Shown in pieces: positions 1 to 8,097 of a stretch of 64,000 bases of DNA. The notes under the pieces were generated by a model, which saw only the letters and a list, made by a program, of their open reading frames with translations, was not told where the DNA came from and searched no databases. How positions within the stretch are numbered: the stretch's first letter is position 1; every line of letters begins with the position of its first letter. The translations under genes were made by a program, and so were the position numbers. Origin of the DNA: Micromonospora ureilytica (GTDB lineage Bacteria; Actinomycetota; Actinomycetes; Mycobacteriales; Micromonosporaceae); NCBI RefSeq assembly GCF_015751765.1, contig NZ_JADOTX010000001.1:4774001-4838000 (forward strand), read 5' to 3'.

Positions 1-80
1 ACCCGCCGGCGTCAATCACCGGCCGCTTCGTGATCGCCGACGGGCTGGTCCGCACCGCCGCTGTGCTCCCGCTGCACTGA
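1..80 (+). CDS. C-terminal end of an unidentified protein (partial, cut by window edge)
   Basis: An open frame beginning before the window ends at a TGA at 78-80. The visible 25 residues (PPASITGRFVIADGLVRTAA... ending LPLH) have the third-position GC bias of real coding sequence, and no competing gene covers the stretch. Too little is present to name a family. About 200 bases without a gene follow before the next start. Confidence 0.5.
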   Translation, partial: PPASITGRFVIADGLVRTAAVLPLH

Positions 81-282
81 CGTCGCCTGGCTACTCATAG
101 TGATGGATGCGATACCGGTCCACATTGGTGTTCGGTGACCGGCCCGACACCGTCCACGCTGGCCGGTGCGGTTTCGCGTCGCCTTCGGTGAGACGCCCTC
201 CGGCGCGGCGGCGGGGCACTCTGCCACCCACGGTAACGTCGACGAGTTCCCGCACGGCAGTATCGATGCGTCAAGGAGTACG

Positions 283-1053
283 GTGACCCACCGCCAGCCC
301 TCCGCCGGGCCGCAGGATCTCCAGCAGTCAAGCTCGCAGCCGCCGAACCGCCCGTTCGCGGCGACGCCGCAGCCGCCGTTCTCGGGGGCCGCGTACCTGA
401 CAGCTGGCGGACACACGGAGGCTGGTGGCGGATATCGGGCACCCGGTGGTCCGGGCTACCCGATCATCGCACCACCACCTGCGCAGACGGACCGCGCCAA
501 GAAGTCCGTAGTGGTCGTCGCGGTCACCGCGGCCGTTCTCACCCTGCTCACCTGCGCCGGCGGCATCGTGGCGGCCGTCATCAGCACCAAAGGCACCTCG
601 ACCACTGTGAGCGAGGCACAGGCCACCCCGCCGACCCCGCCGCCGGCGAACGGCGACACCCGCGACCTGTCGCCGGGCGACACCCTGGTCGTCAACAGCG
701 AGGCCGGCACCGTCGAGATCACCGTGACGAAGTTCAGCAGCGCCACCAAACCCTGCAAGTCCCACGGACTGAAGCCCGGCGAGGGCATGTACGTGATCGC
801 CGACGTGACTGTGGCTGTCACCAAGGGCACCGTGTCGACGAACCCGCTCTACTTCCAGTGGGTCGCCGCCGACGGCACCAGGACCACAGCGATCGGTGGA
901 GCCTTCTCCGGCTGCGGCAAACCGATGCCGGCCGTCGACGACCTGACCGCTGGCACCAGACGGACCGGCAGCGTGGTGTTCGACGTGCACGACACGTCGG
1001 GCGCGCTGGAGTACCAGGACCAGTTCCAGACCGCCGGTTCCTGGAAGCCGTGA
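283..1053 (+). CDS. Membrane-anchored DUF4352-like protein
   Basis: A 256-residue protein. The GTG at 283 is preferred because AAGGAG lies 4-5 bases upstream; an ORF open from 166 has no such site. Residues about 1-70 are Pro/Gln/Gly-rich and probably cytoplasmic. A run of positive residues (RAKK) and one membrane helix (about 72-100, rich in V, A, L) follow. The outer part of about 155 residues begins with a short Thr/Pro linker and has the beta-rich pattern of the DUF4352/telokin-like extracellular domain (LVVNSEAGTVEITVTKF, then GMYVIADVTV). Two cysteines in it (TKPCK and SGCGK) could form a disulfide. These proteins are usually of unknown role in actinomycetes. The family call rests on pattern only. 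Confidence 0.7.
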   Translation: MTHRQPSAGPQDLQQSSSQPPNRPFAATPQPPFSGAAYLTAGGHTEAGGGYRAPGGPGYPIIAPPPAQTDRAKKSVVVVAVTAAVLTLLTCAGGIVAAVISTKGTSTTVSEAQATPPTPPPANGDTRDLSPGDTLVVNSEAGTVEITVTKFSSATKPCKSHGLKPGEGMYVIADVTVAVTKGTVSTNPLYFQWVAADGTRTTAIGGAFSGCGKPMPAVDDLTAGTRRTGSVVFDVHDTSGALEYQDQFQTAGSWKP

Positions 1054-1117
1054 CGCGCTGACGCGACGTGGGGCCGACCCGTCCGGGCCGGCCCCACGCG
1101 GTGGGAGAGTCGGTGGG

Positions 1118-2137
1118 TCAGCAGCCTGTCCAGCGCACCGGGGTCACCCGGTCGGCGAGGACGTTGCGGAACCCGACGATGGTGCCCGAGTCGGAGATGG
1201 ACTGCGCACCGATGGCCACGCGTTCGCCGCCACCCGGCAGGACCCGGGAGGTGGAGCCTCTGGCAACGCGGTCACCACCCACCACGACACCCTTGGCGTT
1301 GATGCCGGTCAGCGCCGGCATGTCCTGGTCGAGCAGCGTGTGCGAGCCGTTCCGAAGGTCCCACCGGACCCTGGTCGACGTGGTGTCGCCGCCCAGCCAT
1401 ACCTGGCCGATTGCCCAGCGGCCCGCCGCCGCGCCGGCAGTGCTCCACTCGGCGCCGGGGAACGTGAGCGCGTCGATCCGGCCGTTCGGGCGGCGGACCC
1501 AGCTGTTCCAGTCTCCGAAGGGTCCGGCGCTACCGACGATGGTTCCGTTGTCAGTGATCCCACTTGCCTGGGCGTCGACCGGGGCGTCGAGCACCTCCAC
1601 GGTGCCCGGACGGGCAGCCGGCCAGCGCAGCGCGACCATTTCCCCGGAGACGATGTCGGAGCCGTGGCCGACGATGTCGCCGGCATCGTTGATGGCGCTG
1701 ACATACGTGGCGGTGGACGGCAGCACCGGCAACTGCTCGAGCTTGCCGTCGCGGTACCTCCACGGCTGCCCGTAGCCGGTTTCCGCCGATCCGTTGCCGA
1801 TCACGACACCGTCGGCGTTGATGTCGACCGGGGTGGACATGCCCTGTGACTCCAGCTCGGTGACCCGCTGCCCGTCCCAGAACAGCAGCAGGTACTGGTT
1901 GTCGGTTTCACCGACTCGCAGCGCGGTCCCCGCGACGTAGCGACCCGTCGGGTCGACCGCGTTCGCGTCGGCGCGATAGGTGTCGGTCGGGTACGGCAGC
2001 GTACTGATCTTGCAGGTGCGGGAGGTCGCCCCGCCCGGCGCGGCGGTCGCCGTCGCGGAGACAGCGACGCCGAGAGAGGTTGCCAGCAGACCGGTTGCGG
2101 TGGCTGCGAGCATCCGGCGTCGAGTGCTTCGATTCAT
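1118..2137 (-). CDS. Secreted HAF-repeat (beta-propeller-like) protein
   Basis: A 339-residue exported protein. The start is the ATG at 2137, preceded by GGGGAG; the frame stays open further upstream but only this start puts a signal peptide at the N-terminus (MNRSTRRRMLAATATGLLA..., cleavage likely after ATATAA). The mature part carries repeated units of the HAF type: VDINADGVVIGN, SAINDAGDIVGH, GITDNGTIVGS, GINAKGVVVGG, SISDSGTIVGF. Repeats of this kind occur in extracellular proteins of unknown function and probably fold as a propeller. Cysteines near both ends of the mature chain (RTCKIS and the terminal WTGC) could close the ring. No enzymatic motif is visible. Confidence 0.75.
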   Translation of the reverse strand: MNRSTRRRMLAATATGLLATSLGVAVSATATAAPGGATSRTCKISTLPYPTDTYRADANAVDPTGRYVAGTALRVGETDNQYLLLFWDGQRVTELESQGMSTPVDINADGVVIGNGSAETGYGQPWRYRDGKLEQLPVLPSTATYVSAINDAGDIVGHGSDIVSGEMVALRWPAARPGTVEVLDAPVDAQASGITDNGTIVGSAGPFGDWNSWVRRPNGRIDALTFPGAEWSTAGAAAGRWAIGQVWLGGDTTSTRVRWDLRNGSHTLLDQDMPALTGINAKGVVVGGDRVARGSTSRVLPGGGERVAIGAQSISDSGTIVGFRNVLADRVTPVRWTGC

Positions 2138-2257
2138 CCTTGCTCCCCGTGTGGGGCCCGGTTGCTCCCGGGCATTCGGTTGATACCCGGCTTCACAGGT
2201 GAGCTGGCTGTACGGTTGCGCACTGTCAGCCAAGGGACAGAAACGGATCCGCCGGAG

Positions 2258-3343
2258 CTACCGCCCCCATGCCTCGGTGGCGGTGACGACCGGCCGGCCG
2301 GTGCGTACCGATTCTTCGATGGCGAGGCTGATCAGGTGGTCCTGGCAGGCTTCGGCGAGGGAATAGGGAGCCGGACCCTCCTCCCGCGCCCACGCCCCGG
2401 CGCGGGCGACGATGTCGGCGACCGCGATGTCGTCGTCGGACATCCCACTGCCGACGAACGGATTGCGGTAGACCACGTCGCCGTCGAAGCTGATGTGCTT
2501 CAGGTCGAGCCCCTCCAGGTTGAGGTCGAGACCCGTCTGGCGTCGCACGAGAGACGACTCCACAGGCGTGGTCGGATCGACCAGGCGGACCACCCGGTCG
2601 TCCACCAGCTCACCGCGCGAGCCCCGCACCACCAAGCGGCGGGTACGCAGCGGGTTCCACCACTGGTTGTCGGTGAAGTCGTACAACCCCATCCGCCCGC
2701 CGAAGTCGATGGTCGCGAGGGTGGTGGGGAGCTGCTGCGGGGTGTCGTCGCCGCTCCAGCCGGCCGGCGAGAGCGGGTTGGCCAGCGGCGCGACGAACGC
2801 GCGCGCGCTGACCTCGGCGCTCTCGTGACCGACACCGAGCAGGCCACGGATCAACGAGACCGCGTGGTACAGGTGGGTCGAGGAGATCTGGACCGAGGTC
2901 GGCTCGCCGAGCACCCCGGCGCGGACCACGGCCAGCCGGGCCGCGTGCCCCGGCATCAGCAGGTACTGCTCGGCGACCTGCACCAGCCCGCTGCCTCCGA
3001 CGTCGGCCCAGAGCGAGCGCAGGCCCGCCAGGTCGGGGGCGGGCGGCGTCTCGGCGAGCACCGGTACGCCGGCCGCGACCAGTTCCCGGGTCGCCTCGGG
3101 CGTCACCGGCCACGGCACCGACACGATGACGAAGTCCGGCCGCTCGTGGGCGAGCAACTCCGCCGTCGTGCGGAAGGTCCGCACGCCCCACTCGGCAGTG
3201 ACGGCAGCTCCCCGCGATTCGGTACGCGTCACCACCCCGGTCACCCGGAACCGCTCGGGGAGCAGCCGGGCCAGGCGAAGGAAGAACTCACCTCGCCAAC
3301 CACTGCCGACGATGCCGAACCGGGTCTGGGCCACCGAAGTCAT
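2258..3343 (-). CDS. Gfo/Idh/MocA family oxidoreductase
   Basis: A 361-residue NAD(P)-dependent dehydrogenase-like protein. The N-terminal Rossmann fold begins at residue about 8 with GIVGSGWRGEFF, the GxGxxG dinucleotide loop, and continues through a strand ending in VTRTES and the segment PDFVIVSVPWPVTPE. The C-terminal half has the alpha/beta substrate domain of the family. Length is typical. Relatives oxidise sugars, inositols or aminosugars; the substrate cannot be read from sequence. The usual EKP motif of the family is replaced by LAETPPAP, so the catalytic lysine is missing at the expected place and enzymatic activity is uncertain. It is divergently arranged with the unknown gene starting at 3403. 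Confidence 0.8.
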   Translation of the reverse strand: MTSVAQTRFGIVGSGWRGEFFLRLARLLPERFRVTGVVTRTESRGAAVTAEWGVRTFRTTAELLAHERPDFVIVSVPWPVTPEATRELVAAGVPVLAETPPAPDLAGLRSLWADVGGSGLVQVAEQYLLMPGHAARLAVVRAGVLGEPTSVQISSTHLYHAVSLIRGLLGVGHESAEVSARAFVAPLANPLSPAGWSGDDTPQQLPTTLATIDFGGRMGLYDFTDNQWWNPLRTRRLVVRGSRGELVDDRVVRLVDPTTPVESSLVRRQTGLDLNLEGLDLKHISFDGDVVYRNPFVGSGMSDDDIAVADIVARAGAWAREEGPAPYSLAEACQDHLISLAIEESVRTGRPVVTATEAWGR

Positions 3344-3402
3344 CTGGGCTCCTCACGTAGAGGTCCGGATGCTAACCGTTCTCCTTCGCTACGGTGGTGC
3401 CG

Positions 3403-4125
3403 ATGACCGCCGACCCGATGCGCGCTGCGCCCGTGTTCCTGCCCGACCCGGGACCGCCCCTGGACTACTACCTGGTCGGCCACAGTGACCCGGTGACCAC
3501 TGTGGAGGGCATCGTCGTCGAGGAGTTCACCCGCCACCGCGACTTCACCACCACGGGGCTGGACAGCGCGGGCTGGACGCCGGACGCCGGCTGGTGGAGT
3601 TCCGCCGCGCTGAGCCGCGCCATGCGCACCGACCCCGAGGTGCTGGCACGGGTGCTTCCCACTTCCCGCCGGGAGGCCGAGGACGTCTACCGCGCGCTGG
3701 GTGGTGGGCAACTGCCGAACGAGCCGCTGCTTCGTACGCACTTCCTCGACCGTCAACCGATCGCCACCGCCCCACCGCTGCGGCTCGGTCCCGCACAGCC
3801 CCCGGCCGGCTTCCACGAGCGACGGGTGTACCGGGTCCTCTTCGCCAAGGATCTCGGCGCCGGACAGGTGGCGAGCCTCCGGACGGCCTGGCGGACACCG
3901 GCGGGCGGCACGGGCGCGTCCGCCGCGACCGGTCGTCTCGACCAGCACGGCGACCAGATCACCTGGGATCTGCGCCGCGTCGGCCACTCCCTGGCCTGGT
4001 GTCTCGACGTGACAGCACTACTGAGGACCGACGCCACCGTGGTCCTCGGCTCGACCCTGTCCGAGCTGACGAACGTCCTGCGCCAGCACGGCTTGATACC
4101 CGTGACGACTGAACGCTTCTCCTAG
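3403..4125 (+). CDS. Hypothetical protein
   Basis: A 240-residue protein that I do not recognise. The ATG at 3403 is taken as start, though two GTG codons at 3394 and 3397 are in frame and no strong ribosome site precedes any of them. The chain is soluble-looking, with no signal peptide or membrane segment. It is rich in charged residues and has paired segments such as DYYLVGHSDPVTTVEGIVVE and GWWSSAALSRAMRTDPEVLA. The C-terminal part (DATVVLGSTLSELTNVLRQH) looks like an alpha/beta element. The next gene follows 46 bases later on the same strand, so the two may form an operon. Confidence 0.6.
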   Translation: MTADPMRAAPVFLPDPGPPLDYYLVGHSDPVTTVEGIVVEEFTRHRDFTTTGLDSAGWTPDAGWWSSAALSRAMRTDPEVLARVLPTSRREAEDVYRALGGGQLPNEPLLRTHFLDRQPIATAPPLRLGPAQPPAGFHERRVYRVLFAKDLGAGQVASLRTAWRTPAGGTGASAATGRLDQHGDQITWDLRRVGHSLAWCLDVTALLRTDATVVLGSTLSELTNVLRQHGLIPVTTERFS

Positions 4126-4171
4126 CCTGTGGCACTGACCACCGGACCACGCGACGAGACCGGAGGCTCGG

Positions 4172-4771
4172 GTGTCAGTCGATCTTGAGGCAACGCTGGC
4201 CCGGCCCATCTCGCTCGCCGAGATGGTGATCGCCGCGCGGGCCACCCTGGCCGAACTTCTCGGCCTGGACACGACACCCGAGCTGAGCCTGTTCACCGAA
4301 CGACGTTACGAGCAGGGACGCCGCGTCGCTTCCGGTCGCCGGCTCGACGCGGCGGAACTGCTGTCGACCACCATCGGCGACCGCATTGAACGCCAGCCCA
4401 ACGGAATGCCGGGCTCGATCCACCTCGAGATCGACGTCTCGGGCTTCGAGGACGGTGCCTGGCTCCTGGTCATCGACCATGAGCCGGAGACCGGCGGCGA
4501 CCCGGAATGCGTCTTCAGCCCCTACCGCACCTGCGTGAGTGTCGTGGTAGCGCTGGCCATGGCACTTGCCGTCGCCGACCGCACTGGCGGGCAGTTCACC
4601 GACGACCAGATCCAGCTCCTACAGCCGGGCCACACCCACCCGCGCCACATGATCACGGCGACTCGACTGCCACCTGAGCCGGGCGAGTTCACCCAGAGGT
4701 GCGAGCGCTACCTTCGCCAGTTCGCGAATCTCGGCGGGTGGCCACGCGACGTGTCGATGGGGCGTACGTGA
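4172..4771 (+). CDS. Hypothetical protein
   Basis: A 199-residue protein of unknown function. The start is GTG at 4172 with CGGAGG six bases upstream. The middle (SIHLEIDVSGFEDGAWLLVI, then FSPYRTCVSVVVALAMALA) suggests a small alpha/beta domain with one hydrophobic helix that is probably buried, not membrane-spanning. A conserved-looking PGHTHPRHM stretch near residue 150 contains three histidines. It lies just downstream of the other unknown gene and ends 72 bases before the tRNA, which is on the opposite strand. Confidence 0.6.
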   Translation: MSVDLEATLARPISLAEMVIAARATLAELLGLDTTPELSLFTERRYEQGRRVASGRRLDAAELLSTTIGDRIERQPNGMPGSIHLEIDVSGFEDGAWLLVIDHEPETGGDPECVFSPYRTCVSVVVALAMALAVADRTGGQFTDDQIQLLQPGHTHPRHMITATRLPPEPGEFTQRCERYLRQFANLGGWPRDVSMGRT

Positions 4772-4800
4772 TGGGCGCGGCTTGTCACCCGAAAGATCGG

Positions 4801-4834
4801 AAAAGGCCGTCTCCGACTCGCGGAAACGGCCTTT
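4801..4834 (-). terminator. Intrinsic terminator of the tRNA-Ala transcript
   Basis: A perfect 9-bp inverted repeat (AAAGGCCGT / ACGGCCTTT) with a 15-base loop. On the minus strand the stem ends in GGCCTTTTCC, a short U tract, ten bases beyond the 3' end of the tRNA. Confidence 0.7.
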
Positions 4835-4843
4835 GACCTGGGG

Positions 4844-4917
4844 TGGAGCTGAGGGGATTTGAACCCCTGACCCCCTCGATGCGAACGAGGTGCGCTACCA
4901 GTCTGCGCCACAGCCCC
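4844..4917 (-). tRNA. tRNA-Ala (anticodon CGC)
   Basis: Read on the minus strand, a 74-nt cloverleaf can be drawn. The acceptor stem GGGGCTG pairs with CAGCTCC with discriminator A. The D arm is GCGC/GCGC. The anticodon stem CCTCG/CGAGG encloses the loop TTCGCAT with anticodon CGC. The T arm AGGGG/CCCCT encloses TTCAAAT. CCA is not encoded. It decodes GCG, a heavily used alanine codon in DNA of this composition. Confidence 0.95.
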
Positions 4918-5038
4918 CCGCCGGCGAACCGGCTTCGGTCCCACCCGGCTTACACCGGGCGGGCCGGCAGCAAGGCTAACAGGTCGCCGGCCCCGACCGC
5001 GAATCCGCCCCCGGCCGCGGCGCACGGCCGAGATCGCG

Positions 5039-5815
5039 TCAGGCGCCTCGGCCGGCTTCGTAGGGGCGGCCGCGGAGGCCGCCCGACCGCCGGTACGAGA
5101 CCGACCCGCCGTTGACCGCCGCCGGCAGGTCCCCCGGTCGGTCCAGGCCCATGGCGGCTCGGCGTACCCCCTCGCGCTGGGCGGCCAGCCGGCGCTGCGC
5201 CTCCCGGCGGGCGGCGGCCCGGCGGGCCTGTTCCCGACGCACCTCGGCCTGCCGGGCGGCCAGCCAGGCGGCCTCCCGGGCTCGGGCGCGGCGGCGGCGA
5301 CGTCCGGCGAGAGCCTGACCCCGCAGGTGGACGACGTACAGGGCCAGGAGCAGGAAGGTGACGCCGAAGCCGACCCAGAAGCCGGGGCTGACGAACAGCA
5401 CGCCGATCAGCTCGACGACGTTGAGGAGCAGCAGGGCGGCGAGCACCCGGCGACGCCGGTACACGGCGGGGGTGTGCTGTCGGCGCGGCGCCGGGCGACG
5501 GCGGGACCGTTTGGGTGCTGGGGGTACGGCGCGCAGCCGACCGGAGCGGCGGGCGGCCGGGGGCGCGGAGACCGGCGCACTCAACGCGCCGGTAGTCGCA
5601 TTCTCACTGAGGGTGACGATCAGTGAGCGCGGAGGATGAACGGGTCGCCGTCCCGGCACAGTACGGCGCCGTCGGCGGCGCTGGAGCACCCGCGCCGTCG
5701 ACTGCGCCCGCTCCGCCACCAGCCGCTCGGTGGCGTCGTACCGGCGAACCAGCGCCGGGGCCAGGGCGAGCAGGCCGGCGGCGGCGAGGACGGCGAGGAG
5801 CACCGAGGTCGGCAC
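5039..5815 (-). CDS. glpR: GlpR/SepX-type divisome membrane protein
   Basis: A 258-residue membrane protein. The GTG at 5815 is preferred (GGGAGG seven bases upstream); the frame is open to 5854. One helix lies at the extreme N-terminus (VPTSVLLAVLAAAGLLALAPALV). A basic Arg-rich linker of about 100 residues follows, then a hairpin of two helices (VLAALLLLNVVELIGVLFV and a second ending LYVVHLR), then a strongly basic, Ala/Arg/Gln-rich C-terminal tail. This layout and the place beside rimJ, a moeA-like gene and galU match Rv0996 of M. tuberculosis, the GlpR receptor of Corynebacterium and SepX of Streptomyces. Those proteins sit at the division septum, and GlpR binds the gephyrin-like Glp protein. 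Function here is inferred from layout and neighbours. A hairpin at 6001-6022 suggests it is transcribed apart from rimJ. Confidence 0.75.
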   Translation of the reverse strand: MPTSVLLAVLAAAGLLALAPALVRRYDATERLVAERAQSTARVLQRRRRRRTVPGRRPVHPPRSLIVTLSENATTGALSAPVSAPPAARRSGRLRAVPPAPKRSRRRPAPRRQHTPAVYRRRRVLAALLLLNVVELIGVLFVSPGFWVGFGVTFLLLALYVVHLRGQALAGRRRRRARAREAAWLAARQAEVRREQARRAAARREAQRRLAAQREGVRRAAMGLDRPGDLPAAVNGGSVSYRRSGGLRGRPYEAGRGA

Positions 5816-6000
5816 CCTCACCCCTCCCGTCACCGAATTCGAAGCAACCGCCATCCGACCGCAGGATCTTCCACCGATCGCGCCTGGGTGCGTGGATCGT
5901 CCGGCCGGAGAGCGCTTGCCGCAGCTTGCAGTTACTTGAGGTTACGGCGCACCGACCGGGATGCCACCGCGCCGCGCCGATCCCGTCCGTGGGACGAGTG

Positions 6001-6022
6001 GGAGGATGTCGGGAAATCCTCC
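6001..6022 (-). terminator. Putative terminator hairpin after rimJ
   Basis: Perfect 7-bp stem GGAGGAT/ATCCTCC with an 8-base loop, starting two bases past the rimJ stop codon. No U tract follows, so the call is weak. The 209 bases from 5816 to 6024 hold no gene. Confidence 0.4.
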
Positions 6023-6024
6023 TA

Positions 6025-6672
6025 CTACGCGTTGGCGCGTATCCGGTGCCAGCGGGCCAGCAGGCCACCCTCGGCAGCGATCTCCTCACTCGTCATCGCG
6101 TACCCGATGTGGTCCCGCCACGCGCCGTCGATGTGCATGTAGCGCACGTGGTACGACTCCTCGCGGAAGCCCAGCTTCTCCACCACCCGCCGGGACGGTT
6201 TGTTCTCCGGACGGATGTTGATTTCCACCCGGTGCAGCCCGCCCGGGCCGAACGCGTGGTCCACGGCGAGCGCGAGCGCCGTCGGGATCACACCTCGGCC
6301 GGCGACCCGGGCGTCCACCCAGTAGCCGACGTAGCCGGAGCAGAGCGCCCGCCGCACGATGCTGCCCACGTTGATGTGCCCGACCAGCCGATCCCGGTCG
6401 CCCTCACGCAGGCAGACCGCGAACGGCATGCCCTCACCCTCGCGGGCCGAGCGCTGCTGGTCACGGTGCACCCAACGGAACGCGGCCGGCGAATTCATCT
6501 CGTCCCAACCACCGGGCAGCGACGACTCCCAGGGCGCCAACCAGGCCCGGTTGGCCCGCCGTACCTCCGACCAGGCCGCCGCGTCGGAGCGCCGGTAGGG
6601 CCGCAGCAGCACCGGGCCGTCGGCCAGCTCCACCGGCCATCCCGGTGACCGCGCGGGTCCGAAGAGACTCAC
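6025..6672 (-). CDS. rimJ: RimJ/RimL-type GNAT N-acetyltransferase
   Basis: About 215 residues. GTG at 6672 is chosen because GGGAG lies nine bases upstream; another in-frame GTG at 6678 is possible. The chain shows the GNAT fold: PVLLRPYRRSDAAAW at the N-terminus, the strand VGHINVGSIVR, GYVGYWVDARVAGRGVIPTA with the acetyl-CoA loop (R-x-x-G-x-G/A type, here RVAGRG), then HRVEINIRPENKPSRRVVEKLGF and a closing YHVRYMHIDGAWRDH. These are typical of ribosomal-protein or small-molecule N-acetyltransferases. It occupies the rimJ position (Rv0995) in the conserved galU-glp-rimJ-glpR block. Its real substrate in actinobacteria is not established. Confidence 0.85.
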   Translation of the reverse strand: MSLFGPARSPGWPVELADGPVLLRPYRRSDAAAWSEVRRANRAWLAPWESSLPGGWDEMNSPAAFRWVHRDQQRSAREGEGMPFAVCLREGDRDRLVGHINVGSIVRRALCSGYVGYWVDARVAGRGVIPTALALAVDHAFGPGGLHRVEINIRPENKPSRRVVEKLGFREESYHVRYMHIDGAWRDHIGYAMTSEEIAAEGGLLARWHRIRANA

Positions 6673-6783
6673 CCGCACAGTCTCCCGCGCGGGACCGTGT
6701 CGCGCGCAAGTAGCCCCGCCGCGTTCACCGCACACGTCCGACTGTCACCCGACGCGGGCCGCGAGCGGACCGGCCGGGACACG

Positions 6784-8097
6784 TCACCGGCGACGGTCCA
6801 GCAGCAGGACGTCCACGGTCGAGCCGGCGGCCGCCGTGGTGACCCGCTCGCCGAGCACCAGCAGCCCGTTGGCCTCGGCCAACCCGGAGAGAGTGAACGG
6901 CCCGCCGCTGAGCGGCTGGACCGTGTACCCGCCACCGCGTCGCTCGGCGACGTGCGCCGGCCGGAACTCCCGCAGCCCCGTCGGGGACGACACGGTCTCC
7001 AGCAGGTGGGCCCGCACGCTGGGTCGGAACACCGGCTCGGCGCCGGCGAGCAGTTGGATGGCGGGGCGGGCCAGCACCTCGAAGCCGATCAACGCGGCGC
7101 CCGGGTCGCCGGGCAGGCAGACCACCGGCACCTCCTCGGCGCCGACCGTGCCGAACCCGAGCGCGGTGCCGGGATAGAGCGCCACGTCGGTGAACGTGAC
7201 CGGCCCGGCGCGACCGCCCTCGCGGCGGGAGAGGATCCGGCGCACCATGTCCCCGGGGCCGGTACCGGTGCCCCCGGTGGTGATGATCAAGTCGGCGCGC
7301 AGCGTCTGGTCCTCCAGCAGGCCGCGCAGCCCCTCCGGGTCGTCGTCGCAGATTCCCACCCGGTACGCCAGGGCGCCCACCTCGGCCGCCGCAGCGGTCA
7401 GCGCGTGCGAGTTCGCGTCCACCACCTGGCCGGGCTGACTGCCCCGGCCCACGTCGACGAGTTCGTCACCGGTGGCCACGATGACCACCCGTGGGCTGGG
7501 CCGCACCACCACGTGCCCGATGCCGGTCGCCGCGAAGACGGCGACCAGGGCCGGGGACACGTAGGTGCCGGCCCGGGCGAGCAGGGTGCCGGCGGGCAGC
7601 TCCTCACCCGCTCGGCGTACCCCGTACCCCCGCTTGGGGGTACGGAAGATCTCCACGGCGGCCATGCCCTGGTCGGTCCACTCCACCGGGACCACGACGT
7701 CAGCGGCGACCGGCAGCGGCGCCCCGGCGGCGACCGAGAAGCACGAGCCGGGGGTGAGCCGGACCGGCCGCCAGCTCGCGGCGCCGAGATCGCCGACCAC
7801 GTTGAGCCGGATGGTGCGGCCGCCGGGCGTGCCGGAGGGGGCCGGGACGTAGCTCGGCCCCCGACCCCCTCCGGAAATGTCCTCCCAGCGCGCGGCGTAG
7901 CCGTCCACGGCCGCCTGGTCGAAGGCCGGGAAGGCGTGCGGCGCGACGACGTCCTCGGCGAGGACGTTGCCGTGCGCCTGGGTGAGGTCGAGGTCGAGTG
8001 GCGGCAGCGCGCGCAACCTGCGCAGCACGCTGCCCAGGTAGTCGGCGAGCGGCGTCAACTCGTTCGCGGCCGCCTCGGCGTCGGCCGTCGCGGTCAT
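6784..8097 (-). CDS. glp: Gephyrin-like protein Glp (MoeA family)
   Basis: A 437-residue MoeA-fold protein. Visible elements include the N-terminal segment FPAFDQAAVDGYAAR (MoeA: MDGYA), the MoCF core RVVIVATGDELVDVGRG, the molybdopterin loop as TTGGTGTGPGDM, and LPGDPGAALIGFEVLARP (MoeA: LPGNPVS). The loop carries extra glycine/proline residues compared with the usual [TS]GG[VT]S.GD.D of MoeA, and the first methionine of MDGYA is Val. It overlaps galU by four bases and is the counterpart of Rv0994. In Corynebacterium this paralogue, Glp, binds FtsZ and the membrane receptor GlpR during division. The altered loop and the gene context favour Glp over a molybdenum insertase, but catalytic activity cannot be excluded. 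Confidence 0.8.
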   Translation of the reverse strand: MTATADAEAAANELTPLADYLGSVLRRLRALPPLDLDLTQAHGNVLAEDVVAPHAFPAFDQAAVDGYAARWEDISGGGRGPSYVPAPSGTPGGRTIRLNVVGDLGAASWRPVRLTPGSCFSVAAGAPLPVAADVVVPVEWTDQGMAAVEIFRTPKRGYGVRRAGEELPAGTLLARAGTYVSPALVAVFAATGIGHVVVRPSPRVVIVATGDELVDVGRGSQPGQVVDANSHALTAAAAEVGALAYRVGICDDDPEGLRGLLEDQTLRADLIITTGGTGTGPGDMVRRILSRREGGRAGPVTFTDVALYPGTALGFGTVGAEEVPVVCLPGDPGAALIGFEVLARPAIQLLAGAEPVFRPSVRAHLLETVSSPTGLREFRPAHVAERRGGGYTVQPLSGGPFTLSGLAEANGLLVLGERVTTAAAGSTVDVLLLDRRR

